A DNA stretch of 64,000 nucleotides from Sambucus nigra (GCA_949130495.1 OX422216.1:361298605-361362604); one strand, 5' to 3'. Positions 1 to 10,027 are shown, counted from the first letter of the stretch. A program made the numbers and translations. The notes: generated from the letters alone by a model not told the origin.

Positions 1-261
1 ACGAGGAATGCTGGAATGGAGGGATGACAAATTTATTTGCCCAGATTATTAATTTTGACAAAGTCAAAATTATTACCATTGCTACCTATTTATTTTTCTT
101 ACACTTCTCTAACAAAAAATGTTTTAAAATAAAATAAAATATATCCCTGAACTTTATCTTAGAATAAATTTTTCGATCCCATATTTGAGCATTTATTTAA
201 AAATAAAATTATTTTATAAAAAGCCCAAATCAAACCTTATGACATCTAGTTGATAAAAAAA

Positions 262-1790
262 TGCTCACATTGACACACATTTGGCACAAAATATTTTATT
301 TCATATTTTGAAATTTTTATTGCCTTATGTCCGAGCTGATACATATTATATGATATTTAGCTGCAAAATTTTGCTAATGATAATTTCTATGAGAATCAAT
401 CTCGACAGGTGTTCGAGCAACTTATTAAATGCCTCATGTACAAGATTCACCCCCAACAGTTATCCTTTTATCATGTATTATACATCAAGAGGAGCTCCAC
501 GACTTACTATTTGTTAGTCGATGGCATCTATTTCTACTCGACAGTTCTCGTACACTTGGTCGGCATCAAGTCGGAAACAATCCTCCACCGAATTTCAGTT
601 TACCAGTTCCAGTCATCAACAAAGAACGGTTGAAAAACTTCTGGCATAGGTCGGCTGTAAAAGGTCGGGGCACCTCATAATTGTAAGTATGGCTGAATGA
701 TTATTGGAGAGCAGGTCGACAACCAGTACTACAACAATAAACATCACCAGCACCAATTGTGTTGGTCCACTATATATAGCTAGTCGAAAAAATCAAATGT
801 TGGTCGGAGGCATTTCATTATGATCGGTGATGGATATTATGCAATTTGAGGAGTTCCCGAGCTCCCATTCTTTGATCGGCTACATCTATTTCTACTCGGA
901 TGTACCTATTGTTGGTCGGCGGGTATATAGTTGGTCGAGAAAATCAATTGTTGATCAGCAACATCTCAACCTTGGCCGGAGGCAGTAGAAAGCTAATACC
1001 AGAATTGAAAATTGATGATTCGTTTGGTTCTCTCATTTTGATTTTGACAAAATCACTACTTCGCTGCCAAAGGACAAGACTATCCCCTTATTCTTATCCT
1101 TATCCTTTATTAATTCAAAACATGAAATTCCTAATTGAAAATTTGCATGGAGAAAAATTAAAATGCATACTTGGTTATTTTCTAATCCACATAAACTTTA
1201 TGTGAAAAATATTCCAAGACCAAAAAAATTATATTTGAGCATTTATTGAATTTCAAATAATTCCTAAAGTGATAAATAATTTCTAAAAAACCAATTTATA
1301 TTTGGTCTTTTACTTAAAATTAAAATGCCTAGCATTTTTATTAAAATTTGGTCATAAAATACACGTGTGGCACAAAAATATTATTTCATATTTTGAAATT
1401 TTTATTATTTTATGCTGATACACAACACATATTGTTTGGCTGAATAATTATTCTCATGATAATAATTATTTTCTCTAGTCTCGACAGGTGCTAGGGCAGC
1501 TTATTAAAATTTCATAGGGACGAGATTCAATCCCGATGAAAGCTCTCGTAAATCTCTGGAAAAGTAGTATTGTTCGACATCAATCAATTTTGCCTCGACA
1601 TATCAACCAACATATATTATTTCATTTTTTGAAATTAATATTTTTATTTCTCAAACATATACCTATCATATATTTATTGGATGATTAAATTATTCTCATG
1701 ACTAATCAATTGAGCCTACACATATGGTAGAGCAAGATATTAATTTTTACAGGTACAAGACTCAACGCCGACGAATGCTCGGAAAATTTA
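262..1790. repeat. degenerate long direct repeats (three copies)
   Basis: Three segments, about 262-500, 1355-1560 and 1615-1800, share the same order of words: a TTTCATATTTTGAAATTTTTATT block, a run of ATAC/ATAT, a TTCTATGAGAAT or TTCTCATGAT block, then CTCGACAGGTG or ACAGGTAC followed by AAGATTCA or AAGACTCA and a CCGAT/CCGACGAA motif. They are clearly related but diverged, with a spacing of about 1 kb and then 0.26 kb. A second weak pair repeats ATCTATTTCTACTCG at about 526 and 886. Confidence 0.45.
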
Positions 1791-1832
1791 TTCTTTCTAT
1801 ATATATTCAGCTTCGAGGAAGTCTCCATCATC

Positions 1833-2372
1833 AATATTCCTAAAAATGCCAATTCAGGTTGGTTAGGAAGAAAAAATATTCCTAAAAATGCCAACTTAGG
1901 TTGGTTAGGAAACAAAATATTCCTAAAAATGCCAACTCGGTTTGGTTAGGAAACAAAATATTCCTAAAAATGCCAACTCGGTTTGGTTAGGAAACAAGAA
2001 TATTCCTAAAAATGCCAACTCGGTTTGGTTAGGAAACAAAATATTCCTAAAAATGCCAACCCGGTTTGGTTAGGAAACAAAATATTCCTAAAAATGCCAA
2101 CTCAGGTTGGTTAGGAAGAAAAAATATTCCTAAAAATGCCAACTTAGGTTGGTTAGGAAACAAAATATTCCTAAAAATGCCAACTCGGTTTGGTTAGGAA
2201 ACAAGAATATTCCTAAAAATGCCAACTCGGTTTGGTTAGGAAACAAGAATATTCCTAAAAATGCCAACTCGGTTTGGTTAGGAAACAAAATATTCCTAAA
2301 AATGCCAACTCGGTTTGGTTATGAAACAAAATATTCCTAAAAATTCCAACTCAGGTTGGTTAGGAAGAAAAA
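1833..2372. repeat. 41-42 bp tandem array, 13 copies, with higher-order structure
   Basis: Thirteen near-identical copies of a 41-42 bp unit containing ATATTCCTAAAAATGCCAAC followed by TCGGTTTGGTTAGGAAACAA. Units 1, 7 and 13 carry CAGGTTGG and end GAAGAAAA. Units 2 and 8 carry TTAGGTTGG. The other units carry CGGTTTGG. The array is therefore a six-unit higher-order repeat of about 249 bp, present twice plus a start of a third. A decayed tail (GGTTGGTCGGGAA) continues to about 2465. Short open frames across it simply translate the repeat and are not considered genes. Confidence 0.95.
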
Positions 2373-2479
2373 TATTTTCCAAAAAGTGCTAAAGTTGGTC
2401 GGGAAGAAAAAATCCACCAACTCAGGTTGGTCGGGAATCAATCTCCATCAACTCCGGTTGGTCAAACAGCAAACAACAG

Positions 2480-2709
2480 ATGGAACAAATCTTATTGTCT
2501 ATGCAAAATAGGGAGATCTGTCAAATAGCATACTATAAGGCCGAGAAATCATTCAAAGATCATATTCCACACTTGGGGGCTCTATTAAAAATCCAGTTGT
2601 TAATTCGGTGGCACATTCTTATAACATCATGCAGTCGAGCATCAGATTCAACCCCAACTAATTATCATTCATAAGTTATTTTTGTTGCTCAGGAGATAAT
2701 TTTTCTTAT
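2480..2709. other. unclassified spacer with a second G-tract resembling a PPT/LTR junction
   Basis: No gene seen. The words CACTTGGGGGCTCTATTAAAA at about 2570 resemble the true PPT/LTR junction at 3460-3484 (GCATTGGGGGCTTCTGTTAA). It may be a duplicated or decoy copy of that junction within the repeat-rich 3' region. Confidence 0.3.
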
Positions 2710-2950
2710 GAAGTTCAGGAGGCATATTCAGGAGTTATTATGCACATGCTATTGAAGTTCATGAGGCTATTGAAGTTCAGGAGGCATATTCAAGAGTTAT
2801 TATGCACATGCTATTGAAGTTCAGGAGGCGATTGAAGTTTAGGAGGCATATTCAGGAGTTATTATGCACATGCTATTGAAGTTCAAGAGTCATATTGACG
2901 TTCAGGAGGCATATTCAGAAGTTATTATTCACATGCTATTGAAGTCAGAA
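2710..2950. repeat. 62 bp tandem array, four copies
   Basis: Units start at 2710, 2772, 2834 and 2897 with the words GAAGTTCAGGAGGCATATTC, AGTTATTATGCACATGCTATT and GAAGTTCA. The period is 62-63 bp and the fourth copy is more diverged. It is non-coding and lies between the 41 bp array and the 3' LTR. Confidence 0.9.
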
Positions 2951-3552
2951 GTCAAATTCAGCATCTACAGCACTGAGATCTTTGCTACTACTGTCTCGGC
3001 CAATATTGAAGAAGAAGTTGTATGAAAATGTCTCGAAGTCCACCACTAGCTTGGTACTAATCAGATTGAAGAGTTGGGTTCAAAATCTAGTATGTTACTC
3101 GACAAAGTATTCAGAGGAGCATAAATCAGAAGAATCAAGCACGTGAAGTTATCATTCAGTTACTCGGCACAGTCAGCAGTCGGTCGGCTAGCAAATCAAT
3201 CAACATACTTAAAGATTATGACAAGCTACAAGCTTCATACTATGGCATGGCTGCATCCAAATTCCCAGGGGTGATACATAGCACACCGAGTTCCTCAAAA
3301 GAAAAATTAGCAACCATCGATCAGCCTGCATCATATGTCGTCCAGGAGATAATGCACTTTATGTTGAACAAATCAAGAAGGTAGATCAAGAATTTCACGT
3401 GCACCAAGCAACACTGCAGAATAAATACTCCATCCTTTCAAGTAAACCATCAAGCATGGAGCATTGGGGGCTTCTGTTAACGCAAAAATTCTCCATCTAC
3501 GAGGACCAATTAGAAAAGGACACATGTCATCCTACATGGCAATATTCGACAT

Positions 3553-3615
3553 CCGAGGAGAGTTGGTCGGCACCCGAGGAGTATTAGTCGGCACCCGAGG
3601 AGAGTTGGTCGGCAT
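3553..3615. repeat. 21 bp repeat, three copies, inside LTR U3
   Basis: Three consecutive 21 bp units of the type CCGAGGAGAGTTGGTCGGCAC; the middle one reads GTATTAGTCGG. They lie upstream of the LTR TATA box, so a role as a repeated enhancer-like element is possible but inferred. Confidence 0.85.
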
Positions 3616-3783
3616 ACCAACCGGGAAGATCAAAGGATAACTACGCATTTAATGAGCATTAATGTACATTTATACTGTAGATGACAACACATAGCATACC
3701 AAGCAATTCAACAATTAGATTCGTTGAATGTAGACATAATGTATAAATGTCTACATACAATGAATCTCTTTATCTCCCATCAC

Positions 3784-3791
3784 TATAAATA
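3784..3791 (+). promoter_or_regulatory. LTR TATA box
   Basis: TATAAATA lies 300 bp into the LTR and about 140 bp upstream of AATAAA (3928-3933), consistent with the LTR promoter driving retrotransposon transcription. Functionality is inferred. Confidence 0.45.
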
Positions 3792-4070
3792 CATGTATTC
3801 CCTTAGCCAAAAAGGGGGATCGGACAACAGGAGATCCGAGAGATCCGACAATGATGAGAGACACCATACATAAGATCCACACCTTTTTCTCTCTCTACAC
3901 CATATTGTGCTATTGTAAACCCCTGGGAATAAAATAACAGTGGACGTAGGCTTTTCCTTATAGCCGAACCACTTTAAAAATCTTTGTCTCTCATATGTAT
4001 GATTGGATTGCTTTTATCTATTTATCTGTGATCATAAAAATGGGATTCGGTCCAGTTTTTTGCATCAACA

Positions 4071-4128
4071 CTGTTGAAATACACAGGCCTTTGGATTCCA
4101 ACGTCTTCCCGCACTATGGCTGCACTGA
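4071..4128 (-). pseudogene. RNase H-domain fragment of G1 pol, fused to protease by deletion
   Basis: In the minus-strand frame offset from the protease, residues read VSESAISAAIVREDVGIQRP followed by VYF. This is the start of the RT-linked RNase H domain of Ty3/gypsy pol (compare the equivalent stretch of TatA near 16760, SNHTVSSALICEVAGIQHPVYY). The whole reverse transcriptase that should precede it is absent. The fragment is truncated at 4071 by the neighbouring LTR. Confidence 0.6.
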
Positions 4129-4136
4129 TAGCCGAT

Positions 4137-4565
4137 TCAGAAACTGCTGAAGTAACATTCTCGTGCTATAGTCTGTTCACCTTGCACTTCCCCTACTCCA
4201 TAGAGGGTCGGGAATTTTAGCATTTGGTGAACCGTCGACGGCACAACTTCAAACTCCTTAAGGTCCACTCTTCCTATGATGAGGTTATAGGCCGAGAAGA
4301 TGTTCTCGTCCATTACAAAAAAATTTATCTTCTTGGTCAACCTCTTCGGCCACTCGTCACCCATCCGTACGTCCATCTCATACATGCCCAATGGGTGGAC
4401 CTTTTCACCGCTGAAGCCCATTAAAGGATGATGATAGGGTACCATCCTAGCTCTGCTAAGACCTACGCTCTTGAAGCAAGGCCAAAACATCACGTCTGCT
4501 GAACTCCCCCCGTCCATGAGGATCCTATGCACCTCGCACCCATTCACCCTTATTGTTATTACCAA
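4137..4565 (-). pseudogene. G1 retropepsin-type aspartic protease
   Basis: About 140 residues. The active-site motif RILMDGGSSADVMF puts Asp at 4512-4514, in the D-G-G-S-S form common in plant Tat elements in place of DTG. The C-terminal part (GEQTIARECYF) is the usual protease-to-RT linker. The frame is shifted relative to upstream gag by a small indel in a C-run near 4585, and a TAG lies in the linker near 4660. In an intact element this enzyme would process Gag-Pol. Here the polyprotein is broken on both sides. Confidence 0.75.
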
Positions 4566-4589
4566 AGGGTCATCGTGGGGGGTCTAAAA

Positions 4590-6661
4590 TAGCTTTGAAG
4601 TCGAGTCGGGAGAACCCAACTATAAGAGTGTCCATGTCCACCTTCTTTCTCTTCTACGCTGTATCGGAAGATGTTAGATTTACAACTTTAATTTTTGGCA
4701 CTGGCTTGGCCTCTGCCACATGAGCTTTCCTGTCAGCCACTTCAAAGCCACCTCCGGCGAGTCCTCCGCATATAGTGTCAACACTAAAGGAGATTATGCC
4801 AACCCTCTTCACCGGGGTGTTGTCATCTTTCGGTGAAAGGTCCGGATAGTCTTCATCATCACCTTCTGAATCATTGTCTCTTCTAGCTGGGACATTGTCA
4901 CGGCATCTGTCGTTTCTCCTCTTCTTAGGGTCATCTCTTCCCCCTTTAGGAGCCTTACCATCAACATACTTCCTCAAATTTTCGAACTTTAACATCTTTT
5001 CAATCTCTTCCTTCAAGGCGAAGCATCTATCTGTAACATGGCCATGGTCCTGGTGGAACTCACACCACAAGTTTTTGTTCCTCTTATGCGATGGGGCCTT
5101 CAGTTTCTCTGGCCATCTTAGAGTCCTGTCATTCTTGATCTCGTTGAGGATATGCTCACAGCTCACAACTCACAGTTAGAGGAGTATAGTGAGCGAACTT
5201 GTCATCGGCTGAACTCTTCTTTCTATCTTTCTTTCTTTGGGATTTCCATCCTCTACCGCGGCTCTCATCCTCATACTTGGCGGCCATTGCTTCTTCGGCA
5301 TTCATGACTTTCCCCGTAGTTGCCAGTAGTTCGGCCATGGATCTGGGAGGGTCTTTCTCAAGTTTCCACAATAACTTCCCTTTCTAAAAACCTCCCATAA
5401 GGGCAGTCATGGCTATATTTTCTTCATAATCTTTAACCTCTAGTTTCTCTTTGTTGAACCTGGCGATGTAGTCTCTTAGGCTCTCATCCTTGCCTTACTT
5501 GACATACAGTAGATGAGTGGTCTTCTTTTGAGGTCTTACCCCAAAGCCAAAGTTGTGAATGAATCGTTCAGCCAAACCCTTAAAATTCTCAATTGAATTC
5601 TTCAAAAGAGAAGTAAACCAACTGTGTGCTGCTCCTGTCAAGGTCCCAGAGAAGGATCTACACTTCATCTCATCAGGTATTGAGTAGATGTCTGTCGCCG
5701 ATTGATATATCTCAATGTGATGTACAGGGTTGGTGCTACCATAATACTTGGGAGACACCACCGGTGGTTTGAACTTTGCAAGGGTCGGAAAACTCACTAT
5801 CTTAGCCACGAATGGAGAGCCTTCTGAGTAACCCCTTTGCAATGGGTCCCTACTTTTGATGAGGTCTCCTATCTTCTCCTCAAGACGTTGGATAGAGTCA
5901 TTCCATGGTCTCCTACCATCGGCCTGGCCGAGGTTATCCCCAGCCACCTCCAAGGGATGGACTGAGGGTTCCCCAGCCACAACACAACGTCGGTTGTTGA
6001 CCTCTTCTTGGTCGCTGCCCCTCCCCGCACGGGGTCGGCCTGGGTCAGGACGACCTTGTCAGTTTCCTCTTTATGAGCCAGCTTCACTTATTGACCTTGA
6101 TAACCTCTGTCTTAGGTCATTCACTGGGCCCAACCTCTCGAAGGCTGACCCTCTGCTCAATCGATTAAAGGCTGATCCTCGTTGTTGGGCCTCTTCACCT
6201 CTTCGGTCGACACAACCTCGGCTCTGCTGAAGAGGATGTACAGTATTATTCAAAACCTCATACGACTCCCAACAATCTTCTGGAACCTCTTTCGCCTCTA
6301 GATCATCATACCTGTCCTCCGGGCAGGGGTTTCCTTGCCTCCCCAGGCATAAGCGTCTGGGGTCAACAATGTCCCTCCTCCGCTGGGGTGCAGGTTGATC
6401 CTTCATTGGTGCCTGGGGTGGTCCCCTGGTGTTAGGATGAGGCTGGACAACCGTCGGAGTGATCATCTCCGGTGAGACTCCAGGTGGCCTCATCATAGTT
6501 TGGTTGAGCTGTGCAAACTACTCTTGCATAGCTTGCTGTGTTGCAGCCAAAGACTTCAAGGCCGCGGCCACCTCCGCCATTTCGGACTGAGGCGGTGCCT
6601 GGCTGGAACTGAGCCCTCCCCCACCAGGCGGCGGAAGAGGCGGTGGAAATTCTGGTGCCAT
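4590..6661 (-). pseudogene. G1 gag polyprotein, degenerate
   Basis: The start ATG is at 6661-6659, 160 nt after the PBS, followed by a proline/glycine-rich N terminus (MAPEFPPPLPPPGGGG). The central Retrotrans_gag-like domain lies around 5495-5820 (PKYYGSTNPVHHIEIY through AHSWFTSL). A zinc-knuckle-like C-x2-H-x4-H-x4-C motif is at 5023-5064 (CEFHQDHGHVTDRC). One frame runs from 6661 to about 5160, broken by several stops, then shifts where a short CTCACA word is duplicated (5155-5170). The protein would form the capsid and bind genomic RNA. It cannot be made as one chain. Confidence 0.75.
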
Positions 6662-6816
6662 GGGTTAACACTGAAGAGTTTGAGTAGCAGATGAGCTTAA
6701 TACCTTAAAGGACCTCTTTCAATGGTGAAGCAACTCCACGCAAGGGGTGGTGCTTGGTTCACCACCAGAGTCTCCGATGAGGTTAAGCTGAAGAGGAGGA
6801 AGTGATAACTCTTCTT
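6662..6816 (-). other. G1 leader between PBS and gag
   Basis: Short untranslated leader of about 155 nt on the minus strand; no separate feature seen in it. Confidence 0.4.
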
Positions 6817-6835
6817 TTCCCACAGACAGCGCCAA
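6817..6835 (-). promoter_or_regulatory. G1 primer binding site
   Basis: The minus strand reads TTGGCGCTGTCTGTGGGAA, five bases after the LTR end. It matches the TatA site except for one C-to-T change at a CpG. Both are probably complementary to the 3' end of a tRNA; I did not assign which one. Confidence 0.7.
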
Positions 6836-6840
6836 AATGA

Positions 6841-7782
6841 TGATGCTGGAAATAGGACCACCCTTCAAGGTGTTTGTAAGCTCAATTCAATGTTAACAAT
6901 GGCAGCATAAAGGCATATAGTAGAAGGAGGTGAGGAGAAGAGGAAGATCACCAGAATATAAGTGGTTCAGCCAATCAGGCCTACGACCACTGTGCAAGTG
7001 TGTGATTAATATCACTGTATGAGGGCTCTAATGGCCATAGATACAAACTCTCAAGATTTCTCTCTCTACTGTGAATTTGAACAAAGTTTCAGCTAGGGTT
7101 ACTAACTTCGGATCCCTTGCAAGGTAGAGGATGACCTCTATATATAGTACCGAGGGGGTGTAATGTACCCCCATGCATGAAATGAGCATGTGTGTGTTGA
7201 TCCAGCCAATCTGATGAAGACATCTGCCACTGTCACATGTAGAGAATGATGAAGAAATATTCCCCCCACGTGTGGGGAATGATTTGTTATAACTGATTTG
7301 TGTCCACGTGTCCTTATCCGCGCGTGTCAATATGAGCTCGGCCTCCATGCTTAGTCATGACCTCGGCCTAGAATAGGCCGAGGCTGGTAAGGTCCAGTTG
7401 TCCATCTAGTCCGAGATGAGTCACCATGGTCTCGGCCTTGAATGCAGCCGAGATAAATATTGAGGTCGGCCTGGGCCGAGGTTAAGTTGGTGTGTGCCTG
7501 GGACATCGGCTGATTTACTGATGAGGTCGACCTTGGTAGAAGTATGGCTTCTCGCGACCTCGGCCTACACCTGGCCGAGGTTATCATTCCCAGGTGAACT
7601 GAAGAGATGCTTACCATTATGATACATGTAGTGTCCCCATGATGAGGTTGGTGGTAGTGTCGGCCGGGGCCGACCTTGCTATGGCCGAGGCTATTGTTAC
7701 GGATTCAAGGCTTTTCCAATGTCGGCCATGACCTCGGTCGAGGTTGATGTCTCTGAGCCAAGGTGACGCTTGGGGCATATCA
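6841..7782 (-). mobile_element. G1 LTR (942 bp)
   Basis: On the minus strand it runs TGATATGCC to TTCCAGCATCA, so the ends are TGAT/ATCA. A TATA-like TATATATAG lies on the minus strand at about 7138-7147. The 3' side adjoins the PBS. The 5' side adjoins a 19-G tract on the minus strand that looks like a polypurine tract, so this single LTR has both a PPT and a PBS. The U3 part is GC-rich and full of CCTCGGCC/GGCCGAGG palindromes. Confidence 0.75.
7361..7674. repeat. cluster of CTCGGCC/GGCCGAG hairpins in the G1 LTR
   Basis: Five perfect inverted repeats: 7361-7383 (10 bp stem, loop GAA), 7431-7452 (6 bp stem), 7466-7479 (6 bp stem, 2 nt spacer), 7557-7581 (9 bp stem, 7 nt loop) and 7659-7674 (7 bp stem, 2 nt spacer). 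Stem sequence is nearly constant while the loops differ. They lie in U3, upstream of the TATA box on the minus strand. Confidence 0.85.
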
Positions 7783-7784
7783 GT

Positions 7785-7803
7785 CCCCCCCCCCCCCCCC
7801 CCC
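7785..7803 (-). promoter_or_regulatory. 19-nt G tract (minus strand), PPT-like
   Basis: Nineteen consecutive C on the + strand. On the minus strand this is a G run two bases before the LTR start TGATATGCC, the position of a polypurine tract that primes plus-strand DNA synthesis. The homopolymer length is prone to sequencing error. Confidence 0.5.
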
Positions 7804-8022
7804 AGACTTTTGAATTGTTCTTAATGAAAATGATTAAAATCTTAATGACACGAGAAAGAGTGTGAAATATAAAACAAGCAAAATTTAAAATGCAAATGGA
7901 CAATATAAAACTAAGACATAGAATTCATTAAACAAGTGATAAAATATTACATAGCATCTTTTTAATAGATAAAAAATGAAATACAACGACACTACATTAT
8001 GAAAAGTAGACATCCATGAGAG
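7804..8022. other. left part of an older sequence split by solo LTR A
   Basis: AT-rich, no gene seen. It is continuous with 21747 onward once LTR A and one CCTAG copy are removed. On the minus strand it is the sequence directly upstream of the G1 PPT-like tract. Confidence 0.4.
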
Positions 8023-8027
8023 CCTAG
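8023..8027. repeat. target site duplication of LTR A (left), CCTAG
   Basis: CCTAG at 8023-8027 is repeated at 21742-21746, directly outside the TG...CA ends of LTR A. Five bases is the usual TSD size for LTR retrotransposons. Confidence 0.85.
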
Positions 8028-9973
8028 TGTAACACCCCGCCTAATTAAATATCGGGTGGCCAATCCCATGCCAAATTAAAACAGAATATACAGTTGACTC
8101 ATTCTTAGCATCACCGTCGAAAACATTTACTAATCACCCCATACCCAATTAAGCTGGTGTTAAAAACTTTCCAAAATTTAATTTCATCAAAATTCATTTT
8201 TAGTTTACGAATAACACTACACATATTATTCTACAACACTAACAACTGAACAGATAACACAAAAGAATTTAAATGTAACTGGAATAACATTCCCAAATAA
8301 TAATCCAATACAGTAATCCTAACAATAATAAATGTATTAAAATGACACAAGTACAAGACTATTTGACTCATATAGAAAAGAGATGACTGAATTCCTTTGG
8401 GCGACATGCCCTAAATAAAAGAACACTACATAATATGAATCAAATGAAGATAGGCGTCTAAGCAATACTTCATAGCTCGATAGCTCGTCATAATCCTCTA
8501 AGGTTGGCATCCCTGCTGCTGGACACCTGATATAGAAGGTATAATAGAAAAAGGAATATGCAAGGAAACGGGTCAGAGCCCGATGTAAAATGATTTTAAA
8601 AACAACAAGTATTTAACAAGTGCAATAAAACATTTATTATGTACATGTTAATATCCAGACTCTCACTTGCTATTCTCACCTCTCATCTAGAGTGCAGGCT
8701 TAACATTTCCTATTAACCTCCAAGTTAATGGTTCCTCCTAACTAGTTTCCATTATATGATTCTATCCCATCTCATCACCCCGTATGTCCCACACCATACG
8801 TAGTATAATCATTCATATACGTTTTCCATTAATATGAATTAAGCTTTTCAAATCTATAAGCATAAATATTCATTAACTTAATTCAATTCTTTTTCTCTAT
8901 TCCCCATTATCTACAAGTATCACACAGTAGATTGATCTAACCACTATACATACATTCGTTTAAATCATCATACATATACATATATAATACGTCAACACGA
9001 GTCACAGATGTGGTGCATGCATTACTCTGCTATCACGTCCCAGTATCGTTGGTCGCCGAATAGGGGACTAAAGGTTCGGTAAGTATTTCTCGAACCACAA
9101 ACATCAACACAAAAGTTGTAGGCGAACATAGTTCTCATACCCATGGGTCACGCACATACGTACGTTCCCATAGTCAGCAAACTTATCAACTCCCCGATAA
9201 GTCTTTCATAGACCTATGTTCTCGAGCGACAAATAAAAAATCCCATGGATTCATCAGGATATGATTGCCCTCACGCGTAAACCTCCCGTCGATAGCAAGT
9301 AAGCTAGGTATGTCATACACATAAATCATCAATCAATCAAATAGTCATTATCATCTACCTATAGATATAATATAAACAAGGTAATCACACTACCCTAAGA
9401 TAATTCGCATATGTAGAATTATATCTCTTTAAATCCTACGTATTAATATGACTTTACTTCTTTAATTTAATTATTCCAGAGTCTCACTCATTACTCAAGG
9501 TTTAAGTAGGTTTTTTCCTCAATATATTTATTCAGTAAGAAATCACTATTATCCTACTGGTCCATATCATCTTATCTCCCGAATTACTACGAATTAAACT
9601 CTCCTTTAATTAGGGTTATAACCGATAGTTTCTAATCTCCTATAAACACGTCTTCTATCACCTAAGATTAAACCCTCTTGTAAACCTAAGACTGCCCAGG
9701 TGATTTATCAAATTTCCCCTACTGGTCCTATCCTTAATCCTCATGCATACAAATTAGAATCCAACACATGAATATAGCAACCAAATTTTCTTTCAATTTA
9801 ATTATCATAATTCTAATCAATTAAATCCCAATCACATTAATTCAATTCTTATCTAGGGCTTACTGATCTTCCCTAAGTCCCATTATATCCAATTAATAAT
9901 CACCAAAGATTTACAAAAGATTTGGGATAGGAACAAGAATTAAAAATAAACAACTTCATCTATTCTGGGGAGG

Positions 9974-10010
9974 TCGATCGATCGAAGGTAGGGGGTCGAT
10001 CGATCGATCG
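9974..10010. repeat. TCGA tetranucleotide clusters in LTR A
   Basis: Two runs of TCGATCGATCGA-type sequence separated by about 10 nt. LTR D holds an expanded equivalent at 60343-60418. Each run is self-complementary. Confidence 0.9.
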
Positions 10011-10022
10011 CCCAGATATTAG

Positions 10023-10027
10023 CCCAG
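10023..10027. repeat. target site duplication of TatA (left), CCCAG
   Basis: CCCAG at 10023-10027 is repeated at 20687-20691 directly outside the two TatA LTRs, showing that TatA entered LTR A as one complete insertion. Confidence 0.95.

Larger units (their letters stand above)
1..3474 (+). mobile_element. 3' non-coding internal region of a + strand Tat-like LTR retrotransposon
   Basis: I see no credible protein here. The stretch ends at a purine/G run (GCATTGGGGGCTTC) directly before an LTR that starts TGTTAACGC at 3475, the arrangement expected of a polypurine tract and 3' LTR on the + strand. Upstream it is built almost entirely from degenerate direct repeats and two clean tandem arrays, with the word GTTGGTCGG scattered throughout. 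Plant Tat/Ogre elements are known to carry hypervariable, tandem-repeat-rich 3' untranslated regions between pol and the 3' LTR, and this fits. The 5' part of the element lies left of the window, so lineage is inferred. Confidence 0.5.
3475..4070 (+). mobile_element. 3' LTR (596 bp) of the + strand Tat-like element
   Basis: The segment runs from TGTTAACGCAAAAA to TTTTTTGCATCAACA. Its ends are imperfect inverted repeats of about 14 bp, and a G-rich polypurine tract abuts the left end. It contains a TATA-like TATAAATA at 3784 and an AATAAA at 3928, in the right order for U3-R-U5. The right end abuts G1 coding sequence (minus strand), so this element inserted into, or recombined with, G1. The flanking five bases are CTGTT (4071-4075). 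The partner TSD would be beyond the left window edge. Confidence 0.7.
4071..7782 (-). mobile_element. G1: truncated minus-strand Tat-type Ty3/gypsy element
   Basis: Reading on the minus strand: LTR (7782-6841), PBS (6835-6817), gag (start 6661), protease (4565-4137), then a jump directly into an RNase H-domain fragment (to 4071), where the + strand LTR cuts it off. All genes are broken by stops or small indels. The core gag knuckle and the protease signature place it in the plant Tat group. The same PBS sequence type occurs in TatA. Everything downstream of RNase H is missing. Confidence 0.8.

Noticed and set aside
1706..2340. Open frames across the 41 bp array (both strands)
   Set aside because: Simply translate the tandem repeat; unit length is not held at a multiple of three across the array.
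1833..2372. CRISPR-like array
   Set aside because: Units are contiguous with no unique spacers; this is a tandem repeat in plant DNA.
3784..4070. Independent host promoter
   Set aside because: TATA and AATAAA signals are explained as LTR promoter and poly(A) signals.
7785..7803. Sequencing artefact (19 C)
   Set aside because: Length may be inaccurate, but position immediately before an LTR end makes a genuine G-rich PPT more likely; kept with reduced confidence.
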